NCBI RefSeq assembly: GCF_030160635.1 | Contig: NZ_BSOS01000008.1 | Location: forward strand, 1 to 58,841 | Direction of reading: 5' to 3' | DNA: 58,841 nt | Source: Acidocella aquatica | Lineage (GTDB): Bacteria; Pseudomonadota; Alphaproteobacteria; Acetobacterales; Acetobacteraceae | Shown here: positions 44,127-51,833 of the stretch, piece after piece | Layout of the letters: each line of letters begins with the position of its first letter | Numbering within the stretch: the first letter of the stretch is position 1 | Position numbers and translations under genes: made by a program | The notes under the pieces: model-generated | Told to the model about the DNA's origin: nothing | Database searches by the model: none | The model's input: the letters and a program-made list of their open reading frames with translations, nothing else

Positions 44127-45596
44127 CTACGCCATTTTGGGGGCTTTTGCTGCCGCTTTACCGGCCAGCCGGCCAAAGAAGCTGGAATCGGCGAGGCTGA
44201 GCCCTGAGGAATAACCCTTGCCCCAGCGCGGCAGACCGCAGGCGGCGCGCCCGGCGGCGTAGAGGCCGGCAATGGGCTCGCCGGACAGTGCCAGCACCTC
44301 GCCAGTTGGCAGCGTCTCCAGCCCGCCGAGGGTGAAATAAGAGAAATAACTTTGCGACGGGATGAAGGCCAGCGCCGCAAAGGGCGGCTCAGCCAATGGC
44401 TGCAGCCATTTGGCTGCCTTGTGCCAGACCGGGTCTTCGCCCCTGGCTGCGTGTTCATTATACTGGGCGATTGCGCGGCTCAGCGTGCCGGAGCAAAAAC
44501 CAAGCTCGGACTCAACCTCTCCCCAACTCTCACCCACTGCCGCCAGTTCCGCCCCAGCCAACTCCAATGGCCGTGCGAAGATTGCATTGTCGCAGAGCAG
44601 AAAAACGCGGTCTCCCTGCTGTTCTAAGGCTGTGCGCATGACGCGGCCGTGATAGCAATCCTCGTTGATGAAGCGTTGCCCTGCCTGGTTGATGAAAATA
44701 CCCTTCACCAGCGATTCCGGCGGATACCAGGGGCAGGTGACAAAAAATTCGTTCATGTGGATTGCGCGTCCGCCCACGGCTTGGCCCATTAGGATGCCGG
44801 AGCCGTCATCAATGGTGCCGAGCGGGCTTGAGCAACGCAGTGCCTCGGGCGCGTGCTGGCGGATCATCTCCGTGTTCATGCAGAAGCCGCCGGTGGCCAG
44901 CAACACGCCCCTGCGCGCGTGCACCGCCAGCTCCTTGCCGTTTTGGCGGATGATGACGCCGGCGACGGCGCCATTTTCAACCACCAGGGCGCGGCCGCGG
45001 GCGGAGGTTTCCACCTGCACCCCCGCCTCGCGCGCGCGGGCTTCCAGAATATCGATGATCTTGCGTCCGCCACCCCAGCCCACTGACTGTACGGTATGGC
45101 CGCGCGGGGCTGGTTTGGCCTTGGTCACGAAGGGCCATGCCTCCTCCGAGCCGGACCAGATCAGCGTGTCGTCGCCCTCCGGCTCGATGATCTTGCCGGG
45201 CAGGAAACTGCCTTTGTAAGGCACCCCCTGGGCGCGGAGCCAGTTGAAATGGTTCACCGCTTCGCTGGCATATAGCGCTATTTTCGCCATGTCGGGGTCC
45301 TGCCCGCCCGCCATGGCCAGATAGGTGGCGAAATCCTCCGTGGTGTCGGTGAAGCCGTTCTGGTTCTGGATGTCCGTACCGCCGGAGCCGCCGACATATA
45401 TTTCCCCACCGGAGAGGGCGGAGGCGCCGCCGGACCCACCAGCGGCCTCGAAAATGGTGACGGCGGCGCCCGCTCGCGCCGCCTCCAGCGCCGCGCAGGC
45501 GCCTGCTATGCCGAAGCCCAGAACGGCGACATCGGTTTCCTTGTCCCAGGCGGCGATGCTGGCTGCTTGGACCGGATGTTCCGGACGCGCGTCCAT
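44127..45596 (-). CDS. kst4D: 3-Ketosteroid delta4-(5alpha)-dehydrogenase
   Basis: FAD-dependent steroid dehydrogenase of 489 residues. The FAD loop is LGFGIAGACAA (26-36), and SGGEIYVGG at 62-70 is the signature that separates Kst4D from KstD. Active-site residues Tyr315, Tyr462 and Ser464 lie at the same spacing, offset by four, as Tyr319, Tyr466 and Ser468 known in the Rhodococcus enzyme. It introduces the 4,5 double bond into 5alpha-3-ketosteroids. GGGAG precedes the start. It follows hsaA by 100 bp on the same strand. Confidence 0.82.
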   Translation of the reverse strand: MDARPEHPVQAASIAAWDKETDVAVLGFGIAGACAALEAARAGAAVTIFEAAGGSGGASALSGGEIYVGGSGGTDIQNQNGFTDTTEDFATYLAMAGGQDPDMAKIALYASEAVNHFNWLRAQGVPYKGSFLPGKIIEPEGDDTLIWSGSEEAWPFVTKAKPAPRGHTVQSVGWGGGRKIIDILEARAREAGVQVETSARGRALVVENGAVAGVIIRQNGKELAVHARRGVLLATGGFCMNTEMIRQHAPEALRCSSPLGTIDDGSGILMGQAVGGRAIHMNEFFVTCPWYPPESLVKGIFINQAGQRFINEDCYHGRVMRTALEQQGDRVFLLCDNAIFARPLELAGAELAAVGESWGEVESELGFCSGTLSRAIAQYNEHAARGEDPVWHKAAKWLQPLAEPPFAALAFIPSQSYFSYFTLGGLETLPTGEVLALSGEPIAGLYAAGRAACGLPRWGKGYSSGLSLADSSFFGRLAGKAAAKAPKMA

Positions 45597-45696
45597 CTCA
45601 GGACGGCTCCCTGGTCTTTTGCGGGCCAGCCGCCATGATCAAGACAAGCTCCTTCTGCCCGAGGGGCATTTCATGGGGCGCGATCATGATGGCCGA

Positions 45697-46902
45697 TTAG
45701 AGGAACGGGAAAGCGAGCGGAATGCCGAGGAGCCCGTTGGCGAGGTCCGGTCCCATATTGTTCGGGTCGTTGGCCACATGCGCGCGCGCCGCATTAAGGT
45801 CGAGCCAGGGCTGGATGATCGCGCTGTGCATATAGATGGCGCGGCCGCCCAACAGGGGCAGAAGCGCATCGACCAGGGCCGCGCAGCGGCGCGCGACGGA
45901 GGAGGATTGGAAGCGGTAGAGCTGGCGGGTGGCGATATCGATCTCGCCCCCGGTTTCCAGTGTCTGGATGATGTTATCGAAGTTGCGCCGGAGTACGGCT
46001 TCCATCTCGTCCAGCTGCGCATAAGCGGTGGCGACGGCGTTCAGCAAAATCGGGTCGGTCTTTGAGATTTTGCCGGTATTGGTGGAGATGCGCGATTGCG
46101 CGATCTCCAGCGCGGCGTTGATGGCGGCGCGCGCACCGCCAAGGGCAGCGGTGGAGACGAGACGCAGGAAGAGCTGTGCCCAGGGTATGCGGTAGAGCGG
46201 CGCGTTGTTTTCCACCTGGCCGGGGTTCTTGCACAGAAAGCCATCAACGGCCTTATGAGTGCGGTAGTCCGGCACGAAGGCGCGCTCCACCACGATATCC
46301 TGGCTGCCGGTGCCCTGCAGGCCGAACGTGTCCCAGGTATTATCGATTTTGTAGTCTGTGCGTGACACCAGGAAGGTGCGCATGTCCGGCGGGTCGCCTT
46401 CCTTCAGCGGTGGGATCATCGCGCCCAGGAGCACCCATTGGCAATGATTGCAGCCGGAGGAGAAACCCCAGCGGCCGGAGAGGTGGAAGCCCCCCTCGGT
46501 ACGCTCCACCTTACCGACGGGCTGGTAGGAAGAGGAGACCAGGATGCTGTCATCCGCGCTCCAAACATCGCGTTGCGCCTGGTCGTGGAACAACGCCAGC
46601 TCGTAGGGATGGCCGCCGACAACGCCGTAGACCCAGCCGGTGGACATGCACCCCTCGGCCAGTAGCTTCTGAATCTCGAAAAATACGTTGGGATGCATTT
46701 CATACCCGCCCCAGCGCTTGGGCTGCAGCACCCGGAAAAAGCCCGCCGCCTGCATTTCGGTGATGGTCTCGTCAGGGATTTTGTGTTCGGCGGTGGCGCA
46801 CCTCGCGCGCGATTTCAGCACTGGGATCATCGCCCTTGCCCGCTCGATCAGCTCCGCCGGGGCCGGTGTGCGGTCGGCTACGATCCTTTGTATATTCGTC
46901 AT
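45697..46902 (-). CDS. hsaA: HsaA-like flavin-dependent 3-HSA hydroxylase
   Basis: Acyl-CoA dehydrogenase-fold, FADH2-dependent monooxygenase of 401 residues that ortho-hydroxylates the phenolic A ring of the 9,10-secosteroid. Segments GFFRVLQPKRWGGYE, STGWVYGVVGGHPYELALF, GFSSGCNHCQW and GLQGTGSQDIVVE match HsaA. It needs reduced flavin, probably from the flavin reductase at 34139. Two dyads precede it (46964-46994 and 47065-47094), shared with the divergent SDR. Confidence 0.88.
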   Translation of the reverse strand: MTNIQRIVADRTPAPAELIERARAMIPVLKSRARCATAEHKIPDETITEMQAAGFFRVLQPKRWGGYEMHPNVFFEIQKLLAEGCMSTGWVYGVVGGHPYELALFHDQAQRDVWSADDSILVSSSYQPVGKVERTEGGFHLSGRWGFSSGCNHCQWVLLGAMIPPLKEGDPPDMRTFLVSRTDYKIDNTWDTFGLQGTGSQDIVVERAFVPDYRTHKAVDGFLCKNPGQVENNAPLYRIPWAQLFLRLVSTAALGGARAAINAALEIAQSRISTNTGKISKTDPILLNAVATAYAQLDEMEAVLRRNFDNIIQTLETGGEIDIATRQLYRFQSSSVARRCAALVDALLPLLGGRAIYMHSAIIQPWLDLNAARAHVANDPNNMGPDLANGLLGIPLAFPFL

Positions 46903-46963
46903 GAAACTACCTTCACTAAAATTGGGCGCGCCTGAAAGTCAAATTCCGCCCGAGATTATGTTC

Positions 46964-46994
46964 TTCGTAGATATTATATGGTATAAAATACGCA
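46964..46994. promoter_or_regulatory. Variant dyad operator (19-bp spacer)
   Basis: TTCGTA at 46964-46969 and TACGCA at 46989-46994, spacer 19 bp. It lies 62 bp before the hsaA start. Confidence 0.45.
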
Positions 46995-47064
46995 AATGAT
47001 CAATATTTATTTCCAGAAACCGATTATCGTGCAGCTTGATCTAGGGCGGATGTGAGTGTTTACA

Positions 47065-47094
47065 TGCGTTTAAATTAAAATATTATATAACGCA
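47065..47094. promoter_or_regulatory. 30-bp dyad operator, copy 5 (perfect arms)
   Basis: ATGCGTT at 47064-47070 pairs perfectly with AACGCAT at 47089-47095; the core half-sites are 18 bp apart. It lies between hsaA and the divergent SDR that starts at 47186. Confidence 0.65.
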
Positions 47095-47185
47095 TATAGC
47101 TGTTGAATGAAGCTAAACATGAGTATTTTGCAAAAATACCGGAATTTTGTTTTGTTGTTTGGCTGGAGTCTGGGTGGAGGGTGAT

Positions 47186-47938
47186 TTGGCGGCAAAGAAC
47201 TTGGCGGGCAAGGTGGCCTTGGTGACGGGTGGTACACGCGGAATTGGACGGGCGATCGCGGAGACGCTGACCGCCGCGGGCGTGAAAACCTATGTATGCG
47301 GGCGCACGCCGGGGGATTTGCCGGCTACATTGAGCTTTCTGGCTTGCGACGTGCGCGACCCGGAAGCGGTGAGGGCGATGATCAACGAGATCGCCGCGCG
47401 CGAGGGCGGGCTGGATTTTGTTGTCAACAATGCTGGCGGCTCGCCGCACGCGGAGGCGGCCCTGGCCTCGCCGCGCTTTTCCGAGCGGATCGTACAGCTC
47501 AATCTGCTTGCACCTTTGCATGTTTCTCAGGCGGCTTATCCTTACCTGAAGGCCCGGGGCGGAGCGATTGTGAACATTGCCTCCGTTTCGGCGGTGCGGC
47601 CTTCGCCCGGCACCTCGGTTTACGCCGCCGCCAAGGCGGGGCTGCTGGGGCTTTCGCGCAGCCTGGCGCATGAATGGGGGCCGGAGATTCGTGTCAACGT
47701 GTTGATTCTGGGCTATATTGAGACCGGGACCACCGATGCCACTTATGGCGATGCGGAAAAACAAGCGGCGATTGGCCGGAATATCGCTGCCGGGCGGCTC
47801 GGCAGAGCGGAAGAAGTGGCAGAGGTGGTGGTATTTCTGCTCTCGCCCGCCGCATCATATATCACGGGCGCTGAACTTCAGGTGCATGGCGGTGGTGAGC
47901 GGCCGCCATTTTTGGACATCGTGAAGAGCGAGGGCTGA
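47186..47938 (+). CDS. SDR family oxidoreductase
   Basis: Short SDR of 250 residues. TGGTRGIGRA forms the cofactor loop, NNAGGSP is intact, Ser is in NIASVSA and Tyr/Lys in YAAAK. TTG at 47186 is preferred as start because GTGGAGGG lies 6-13 bp upstream and the Rossmann strand begins a few residues later. The stretch between the first and second strand is shorter than usual (YVCGRTPGDLPA). It is probably a hydroxysteroid or hydroxyacyl dehydrogenase. It is divergent from hsaA. Confidence 0.8.
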   Translation: MAAKNLAGKVALVTGGTRGIGRAIAETLTAAGVKTYVCGRTPGDLPATLSFLACDVRDPEAVRAMINEIAAREGGLDFVVNNAGGSPHAEAALASPRFSERIVQLNLLAPLHVSQAAYPYLKARGGAIVNIASVSAVRPSPGTSVYAAAKAGLLGLSRSLAHEWGPEIRVNVLILGYIETGTTDATYGDAEKQAAIGRNIAAGRLGRAEEVAEVVVFLLSPAASYITGAELQVHGGGERPPFLDIVKSEG

Positions 47939-48019
47939 GGTAGATGAGGTGGATACGAAAGCCATGGCTGAAGCCGGCAGCGCGAAGCCCGCGCGGCGTC
48001 AGGCGTTGGCCGAAGGGCG

Positions 48020-48100
48020 TTAGCAACAGTAGCTGCCGCCATTGGCGACGGGAATGGAACCGGTGACGAAGGCGGCGTGGCCTTCAGGCCTGTTGCTCAT
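48020..48100 (-). pseudogene. C-terminal remnant of an SDR, coupled to kstD by ATGA
   Basis: A 26-codon frame reads GHAAFVTGSIPVANGGSY, the C-terminal signature of an SDR (FVTG...V-GG). Its ATG overlaps the kstD stop by ATGA, so ribosomes finishing kstD could translate it. The rest of the gene is absent. Either a deletion fused the tail of a lost SDR to kstD, or a short peptide has been kept. Confidence 0.5.
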
Positions 48101-49791
48101 TGCGCGTTGCCTTCAGTCATGTGCGTTGCAGCGATATAGCCGAAGGTGAGGGCAGGGCCGATGGTGACGCCAGCACCTGGATAGCTTTCGCCCATTGCCG
48201 AGGCGGCGTTGTTACCAATGGCGTAAAGTCCCTCAATTGCCTGACCGTCCTTGCCGATCACCCGCGACAGCGCGTCAGTGCGCAGGCCGCCATTGGTACC
48301 GATATCGCCGGGATAAATCGGCATCGCGTAGAACGGCCCCTGATCAAGCGGCCGCAGACAGGGGTTGGGCGTGACTCGCGGGTCGCCGTACATCTTGTCA
48401 TAGGTGGCTTCGCCGCGATGGAAAGCAGGGTCATTGCCGTTTGCGGCGCTGGCGTTGAAGTGCTCCACCGTCTCACTCAACGCCGCGGCCGGCACACCTA
48501 TTGCCCGGGCGAGATCAGGGATCGTGCGCCCCTTGCGCAGGATAGACCTGGCCGCCCTGCTTTGCAGCCAGTTGGGAACCAAGGGGTAGAGTGGGCCTGC
48601 AGGGTAGGAATGCCGGTAGCGGTGGTCGAATACGAACCATGTCGGGTTGGCATCGCCCTGTTCGGCCTGGCGCCGCGCCATCAATTGGCCGACGATATGG
48701 TAGGACGCGGCCTCGTTCAGATAGCGTTTGCCATTTTGCGCGACCATGATGCTGCCGGGCAGAGCGCGCTCGATTGTGCACAGGCGGCCGCGATCCTCAC
48801 CCGGTACGTAGAAGACCGGGGCGGCCCAGGCTGAATGCATGTTCATGAGGCTAGCGCCGGCGGCAACGCCTGCGCGGATGCCATCGCCGGTGTTGCCGCT
48901 GGTTCCGCCCGAGAGCTGCGCGTTTGGATAAAGCGGTGCATAGTGATGCCGCATCGTCTTGTTCTTGTCAAAACCGCCGGCGGCGAGGATTACGCCCTTG
49001 CGCGCACGGATGCGCAGATTTTTGCCCTCATGGCGAACGACCGCGCCGGTAATCTTGCCGTTTTCGAGGATAAGTTCCTCCAGCGGGCTCTCCAGCCAAA
49101 GCGGAACGCCCTGCCGGTTGAGCGCGAGCCGTAGCCCGCCCGCCAGCGCATTGCCCAGGGTTAGCCGCCTGTCCTTGCGTGAGGTAAGGCGGAACGGCAG
49201 GTCCAGCCAATAGCGCGCGAGGCTTCGCGCGAGGTGGCGCCACCAGCCCGGCGCACGGAACAACAGCATGTAGGTTTCGTCGAAATGCCAGTTCAGATAG
49301 CCAAACAGTGAAGCGGCCGGTGAGGCAAAGCGCAACGTGCGCACGTCATTATTCAGATTACGGCCGTCAAGCGGCAAAGGCATATGGGTACGATAGCCTG
49401 CCGCTGATCCGCCAGGGTTCTCGGCATGGTAGTCGGGATAGGGAAACGCCTGGTATTCAATCTCGGTGTTCGCGCTCAGCCAGCGCAGCATCTGGGATGC
49501 GTTCCCAACATAGGCGCGGATATTCTCGTCCGGCACGTTGGATGCGGAAAGCTTGCGGACATAGGCGAACGCCGCCTCCTCATTGTCCTCGAATCCAGCG
49601 GCCTGCGCCTGATCGCTGGCGGGAATCCAGATTCCTCCACCCGAGGTCGCAGAGGTTCCGCCCCAGAGCGGCGTTTTCTCGACAATGAGAGTTTCTGCGT
49701 GGCGACTCGCCGCGACCAGGGCGGCAAGCATGCCGCCCGCGCCCGAGCCGACGACCAGCACATCAAGCTCTTTGTCCCAATTTTCTACCAT
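48097..49791 (-). CDS. kstD: 3-Ketosteroid delta1-dehydrogenase
   Basis: FAD-dependent KstD of 564 residues that introduces the 1,2 double bond into ring A, priming ring B opening. The FAD loop is VVGSGAGGM (14-22), GGTSATSGGGIWIP is the KstD signature and YPDYHAENPGGSAAG is typical. Tyr537 in SYPGAGVTIGPALTFGYIA matches the active-site Tyr near the C-terminus. CTGGAG lies upstream of the ATG. It is followed by the SDR remnant and preceded by another SDR 48 bp away in the same direction. Confidence 0.9.
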   Translation of the reverse strand: MVENWDKELDVLVVGSGAGGMLAALVAASRHAETLIVEKTPLWGGTSATSGGGIWIPASDQAQAAGFEDNEEAAFAYVRKLSASNVPDENIRAYVGNASQMLRWLSANTEIEYQAFPYPDYHAENPGGSAAGYRTHMPLPLDGRNLNNDVRTLRFASPAASLFGYLNWHFDETYMLLFRAPGWWRHLARSLARYWLDLPFRLTSRKDRRLTLGNALAGGLRLALNRQGVPLWLESPLEELILENGKITGAVVRHEGKNLRIRARKGVILAAGGFDKNKTMRHHYAPLYPNAQLSGGTSGNTGDGIRAGVAAGASLMNMHSAWAAPVFYVPGEDRGRLCTIERALPGSIMVAQNGKRYLNEAASYHIVGQLMARRQAEQGDANPTWFVFDHRYRHSYPAGPLYPLVPNWLQSRAARSILRKGRTIPDLARAIGVPAAALSETVEHFNASAANGNDPAFHRGEATYDKMYGDPRVTPNPCLRPLDQGPFYAMPIYPGDIGTNGGLRTDALSRVIGKDGQAIEGLYAIGNNAASAMGESYPGAGVTIGPALTFGYIAATHMTEGNAQ

Positions 49792-49839
49792 GCCGGCGCT
49801 CCAGTGTAGAGGGTTACGGGCAAGCGTTGCCGCGTGCCG

Positions 49840-50613
49840 TTAAGAGGGAAGATAGAGCTGGGCGGCTTTGCCGCCGTCCACCGGCAGCGCCGTGCCGGTG
49901 ATGTAACTGGCGGCGTCCGAGAGCATGAAGACGATTGCCTCAGCCAGCTCTTCCGGCCTGCCGCCGCGGCCCATGGGGATGGCTTCCATGGTCCTGGCGG
50001 CGATCTCGGGGACTTTGGCCGAAAAATCTTTTGTGCCGGCGGTCTGGACCTGCCCGGGCACGATGGCGTTGACGCGGATTCCGCTGCGCGCGCCTTCCAT
50101 CGCGGCGACCGCGGTGAACTGGATCATGGCGGCTTTGGAGGCGGAGTAGCTTGACATAAATGGGGCTGCGCGGATGCCGCATGTCGAGGCGATGTTAACG
50201 ATCGCCCCTTTGCCAGCCGCGGCCATGATGTTCATCGCGGCCTTGGTCGCCACGAAAACCGCTTCCGTGTTGACCGTGAAATCCTTGCGCCAATGGTCGA
50301 GAGAGAGGCGGTTGATCGGCGCGTAATGAGTGGACATGGCGTTGTTTACAAGCATGTCGAGCCTGCCGTGACGGTGCGCGATATCTTCGATCATGGCCGC
50401 GAGGGAGGCCAGATCGGAAACGTCAAGCTGTACAGCCTCAACCTTGCCGCCTTCGGCCTCGATCCGTTCCTTGGCGTTGGTGAGCATTATCTGCCGGCGC
50501 CCGCAAATGACAACATGCGCCCCGCGGCGCGCCAGAAGCGATGCCGTGGCGAGACCGATGCCATCACTGCCCCCGGTCACAACCGCGACCTGTCCGTTGA
50601 AATCCTGGTTCAT
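49840..50613 (-). CDS. SDR family oxidoreductase
   Basis: Classical SDR of 257 residues starting at the ATG at 50613 (MNQDFNGQVAVV). TGGSDGIGLA is the cofactor loop, NNAM replaces NNAG, Ser is in NIASTCG and Tyr/Lys in YSASK; the C-terminus is VDGG. The longer frame to 50850 runs through the operator region and is not used. It shares an operon with kstD and is divergent from the SDR at 50775, with two 30-bp dyads between them. A hydroxysteroid substrate is plausible. Confidence 0.82.
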   Translation of the reverse strand: MNQDFNGQVAVVTGGSDGIGLATASLLARRGAHVVICGRRQIMLTNAKERIEAEGGKVEAVQLDVSDLASLAAMIEDIAHRHGRLDMLVNNAMSTHYAPINRLSLDHWRKDFTVNTEAVFVATKAAMNIMAAAGKGAIVNIASTCGIRAAPFMSSYSASKAAMIQFTAVAAMEGARSGIRVNAIVPGQVQTAGTKDFSAKVPEIAARTMEAIPMGRGGRPEELAEAIVFMLSDAASYITGTALPVDGGKAAQLYLPS

Positions 50614-50647
50614 GGCGTTGTTCTTACCTGTTCTCATCAGTCTATGT

Positions 50648-50677
50648 TGTGTAGAATTCGTATAAAAGTAAAACGCA
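50648..50677. promoter_or_regulatory. 30-bp dyad operator, copy 6
   Basis: TGTGTA at 50648-50653 and AACGCA at 50672-50677, spacer 18 bp. It lies 35 bp from the minus-strand SDR start at 50613. Confidence 0.55.
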
Positions 50678-50711
50678 GTTGACAAAACAAAACCGATTAT
50701 GTCAACTTGTT

Positions 50712-50741
50712 TGCGTAGAAATAAAATTATAATGTTACGAA
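50712..50741. promoter_or_regulatory. 30-bp dyad operator, copy 7
   Basis: TGCGTA at 50712-50717 and TACGAA at 50736-50741, spacer 18 bp. It lies 34 bp before the SDR start at 50775. This gap therefore holds one dyad per divergent gene. Confidence 0.6.
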
Positions 50742-50774
50742 TAGCTTCTGTTACAAACGGGTTGAGTGGGGAAT

Positions 50775-51536
50775 ATGGGTGATCTTTCCGGTAGGGTGGC
50801 ATTGATAACCGGGGGCGGGCAAGGTGTTGGCCAGGGAATTGCGTTGGCACTTGTTGCCGCGGGCGCGCGCGTTGCCATTAGCGGGCGCACGGCCGCCAAG
50901 CTGGAGGAGACGTGCCGGCTCATCGCGGAGCGTGGCGGCCAGGCTCTGGCGGTGCGGGGGAATGTCAAGGATCCGCGGGAGTTGCCGGCGATGGTTGAGC
51001 AGGTTGCCGCCTGGGGAGGTGGGGTCGATATTCTGGTTAATAATGCACAGGAAGTCCCTGCCGGCCGGCTGCTGGAGGTCTCGGACGAGGCGTTCGTTGC
51101 GGGGTTTGAGTCTGGCCCCTTGGCGAGTTTCAGGCTGATGAAGCTGGTATATCCACATATGGTCGCTCAGGGAGGCGGGGTAATTTTCAACCTTGTTTCC
51201 TCGGCCGCCGCGCGGTGGGATATGACGGGCTATGGCGCTTATGGTGCGGTTAAGCAGGCAATGCGTGTCCTGACCCGAGCGGCCGCCGCCGAATGGGGGC
51301 GCGAGGGTATCCGGGTGCTGGCGATTGCGCCTCATGCAGAGTCGCCCGGGCTCAAGCGCTGGATCGCGCATAACCCGGATGAGGCGGAAGCTTTCTTTCG
51401 GGCCATTCCGTTGGGGCGGGTTGGCCGGTTGGAGGAGGATATCGGCCGCGCGGTGGTGGCGTTATGCGGGCCTGAGCTTGGTTATCTTACCGGCGCGACG
51501 ATTCCACTTGATGGGGGGCAGGCGAATTTTGGGTAA
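50775..51536 (+). CDS. SDR family oxidoreductase (NNAQ variant)
   Basis: SDR of 253 residues starting at the ATG at 50775 after GTGGGG. TGGGQGVGQG is the cofactor loop, and NNAG reads NNAQ. The catalytic Ser is in VSSAAA, and Tyr/Lys in YGAVK. C-terminal GATIPLDGG is typical. The substrate is unknown; context suggests a steroid or its CoA ester. It ends 300 bp before the transport operon. Confidence 0.8.
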   Translation: MGDLSGRVALITGGGQGVGQGIALALVAAGARVAISGRTAAKLEETCRLIAERGGQALAVRGNVKDPRELPAMVEQVAAWGGGVDILVNNAQEVPAGRLLEVSDEAFVAGFESGPLASFRLMKLVYPHMVAQGGGVIFNLVSSAAARWDMTGYGAYGAVKQAMRVLTRAAAAEWGREGIRVLAIAPHAESPGLKRWIAHNPDEAEAFFRAIPLGRVGRLEEDIGRAVVALCGPELGYLTGATIPLDGGQANFG

Positions 51537-51830
51537 TGGGTTGCGCCCAAAGGTTTGAACGGTCTGTTGGAGTGTTGGGCGCGATCTGTAGGTGTGGCGC
51601 ATGGCGATGTCTTTCACGACCGCGATGGGTAGAGTGGCCTAAAAATCCTCATAATCATCGATATTTTAACATATATTATACGAATTATTTGGATTTTACG
51701 GTTGTATATTGCGTTAATGCGTTGACTTTTTCGGAATTTACAGCCTAAAATCCATAACTACAGAACGGCGAAGCAAAACCTGCCGTCGTGCTGTCGCTAA
51801 AAAAGAGAACAAATAAAATATAGAGGAGGG
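51537..51830. other. AT-rich promoter region of the transport operon
   Basis: No gene is seen. TACGAA at 51679-51684 and a tandem pair of TGCGTT half-sites (51710-51715 and 51718-51723) resemble the common operator, but they are not arranged as the 30-bp dyad. GAGGAGGG at 51823-51830 is the ribosome-binding site of the next gene. Confidence 0.4.
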
Positions 51831-51833
51831 ATG

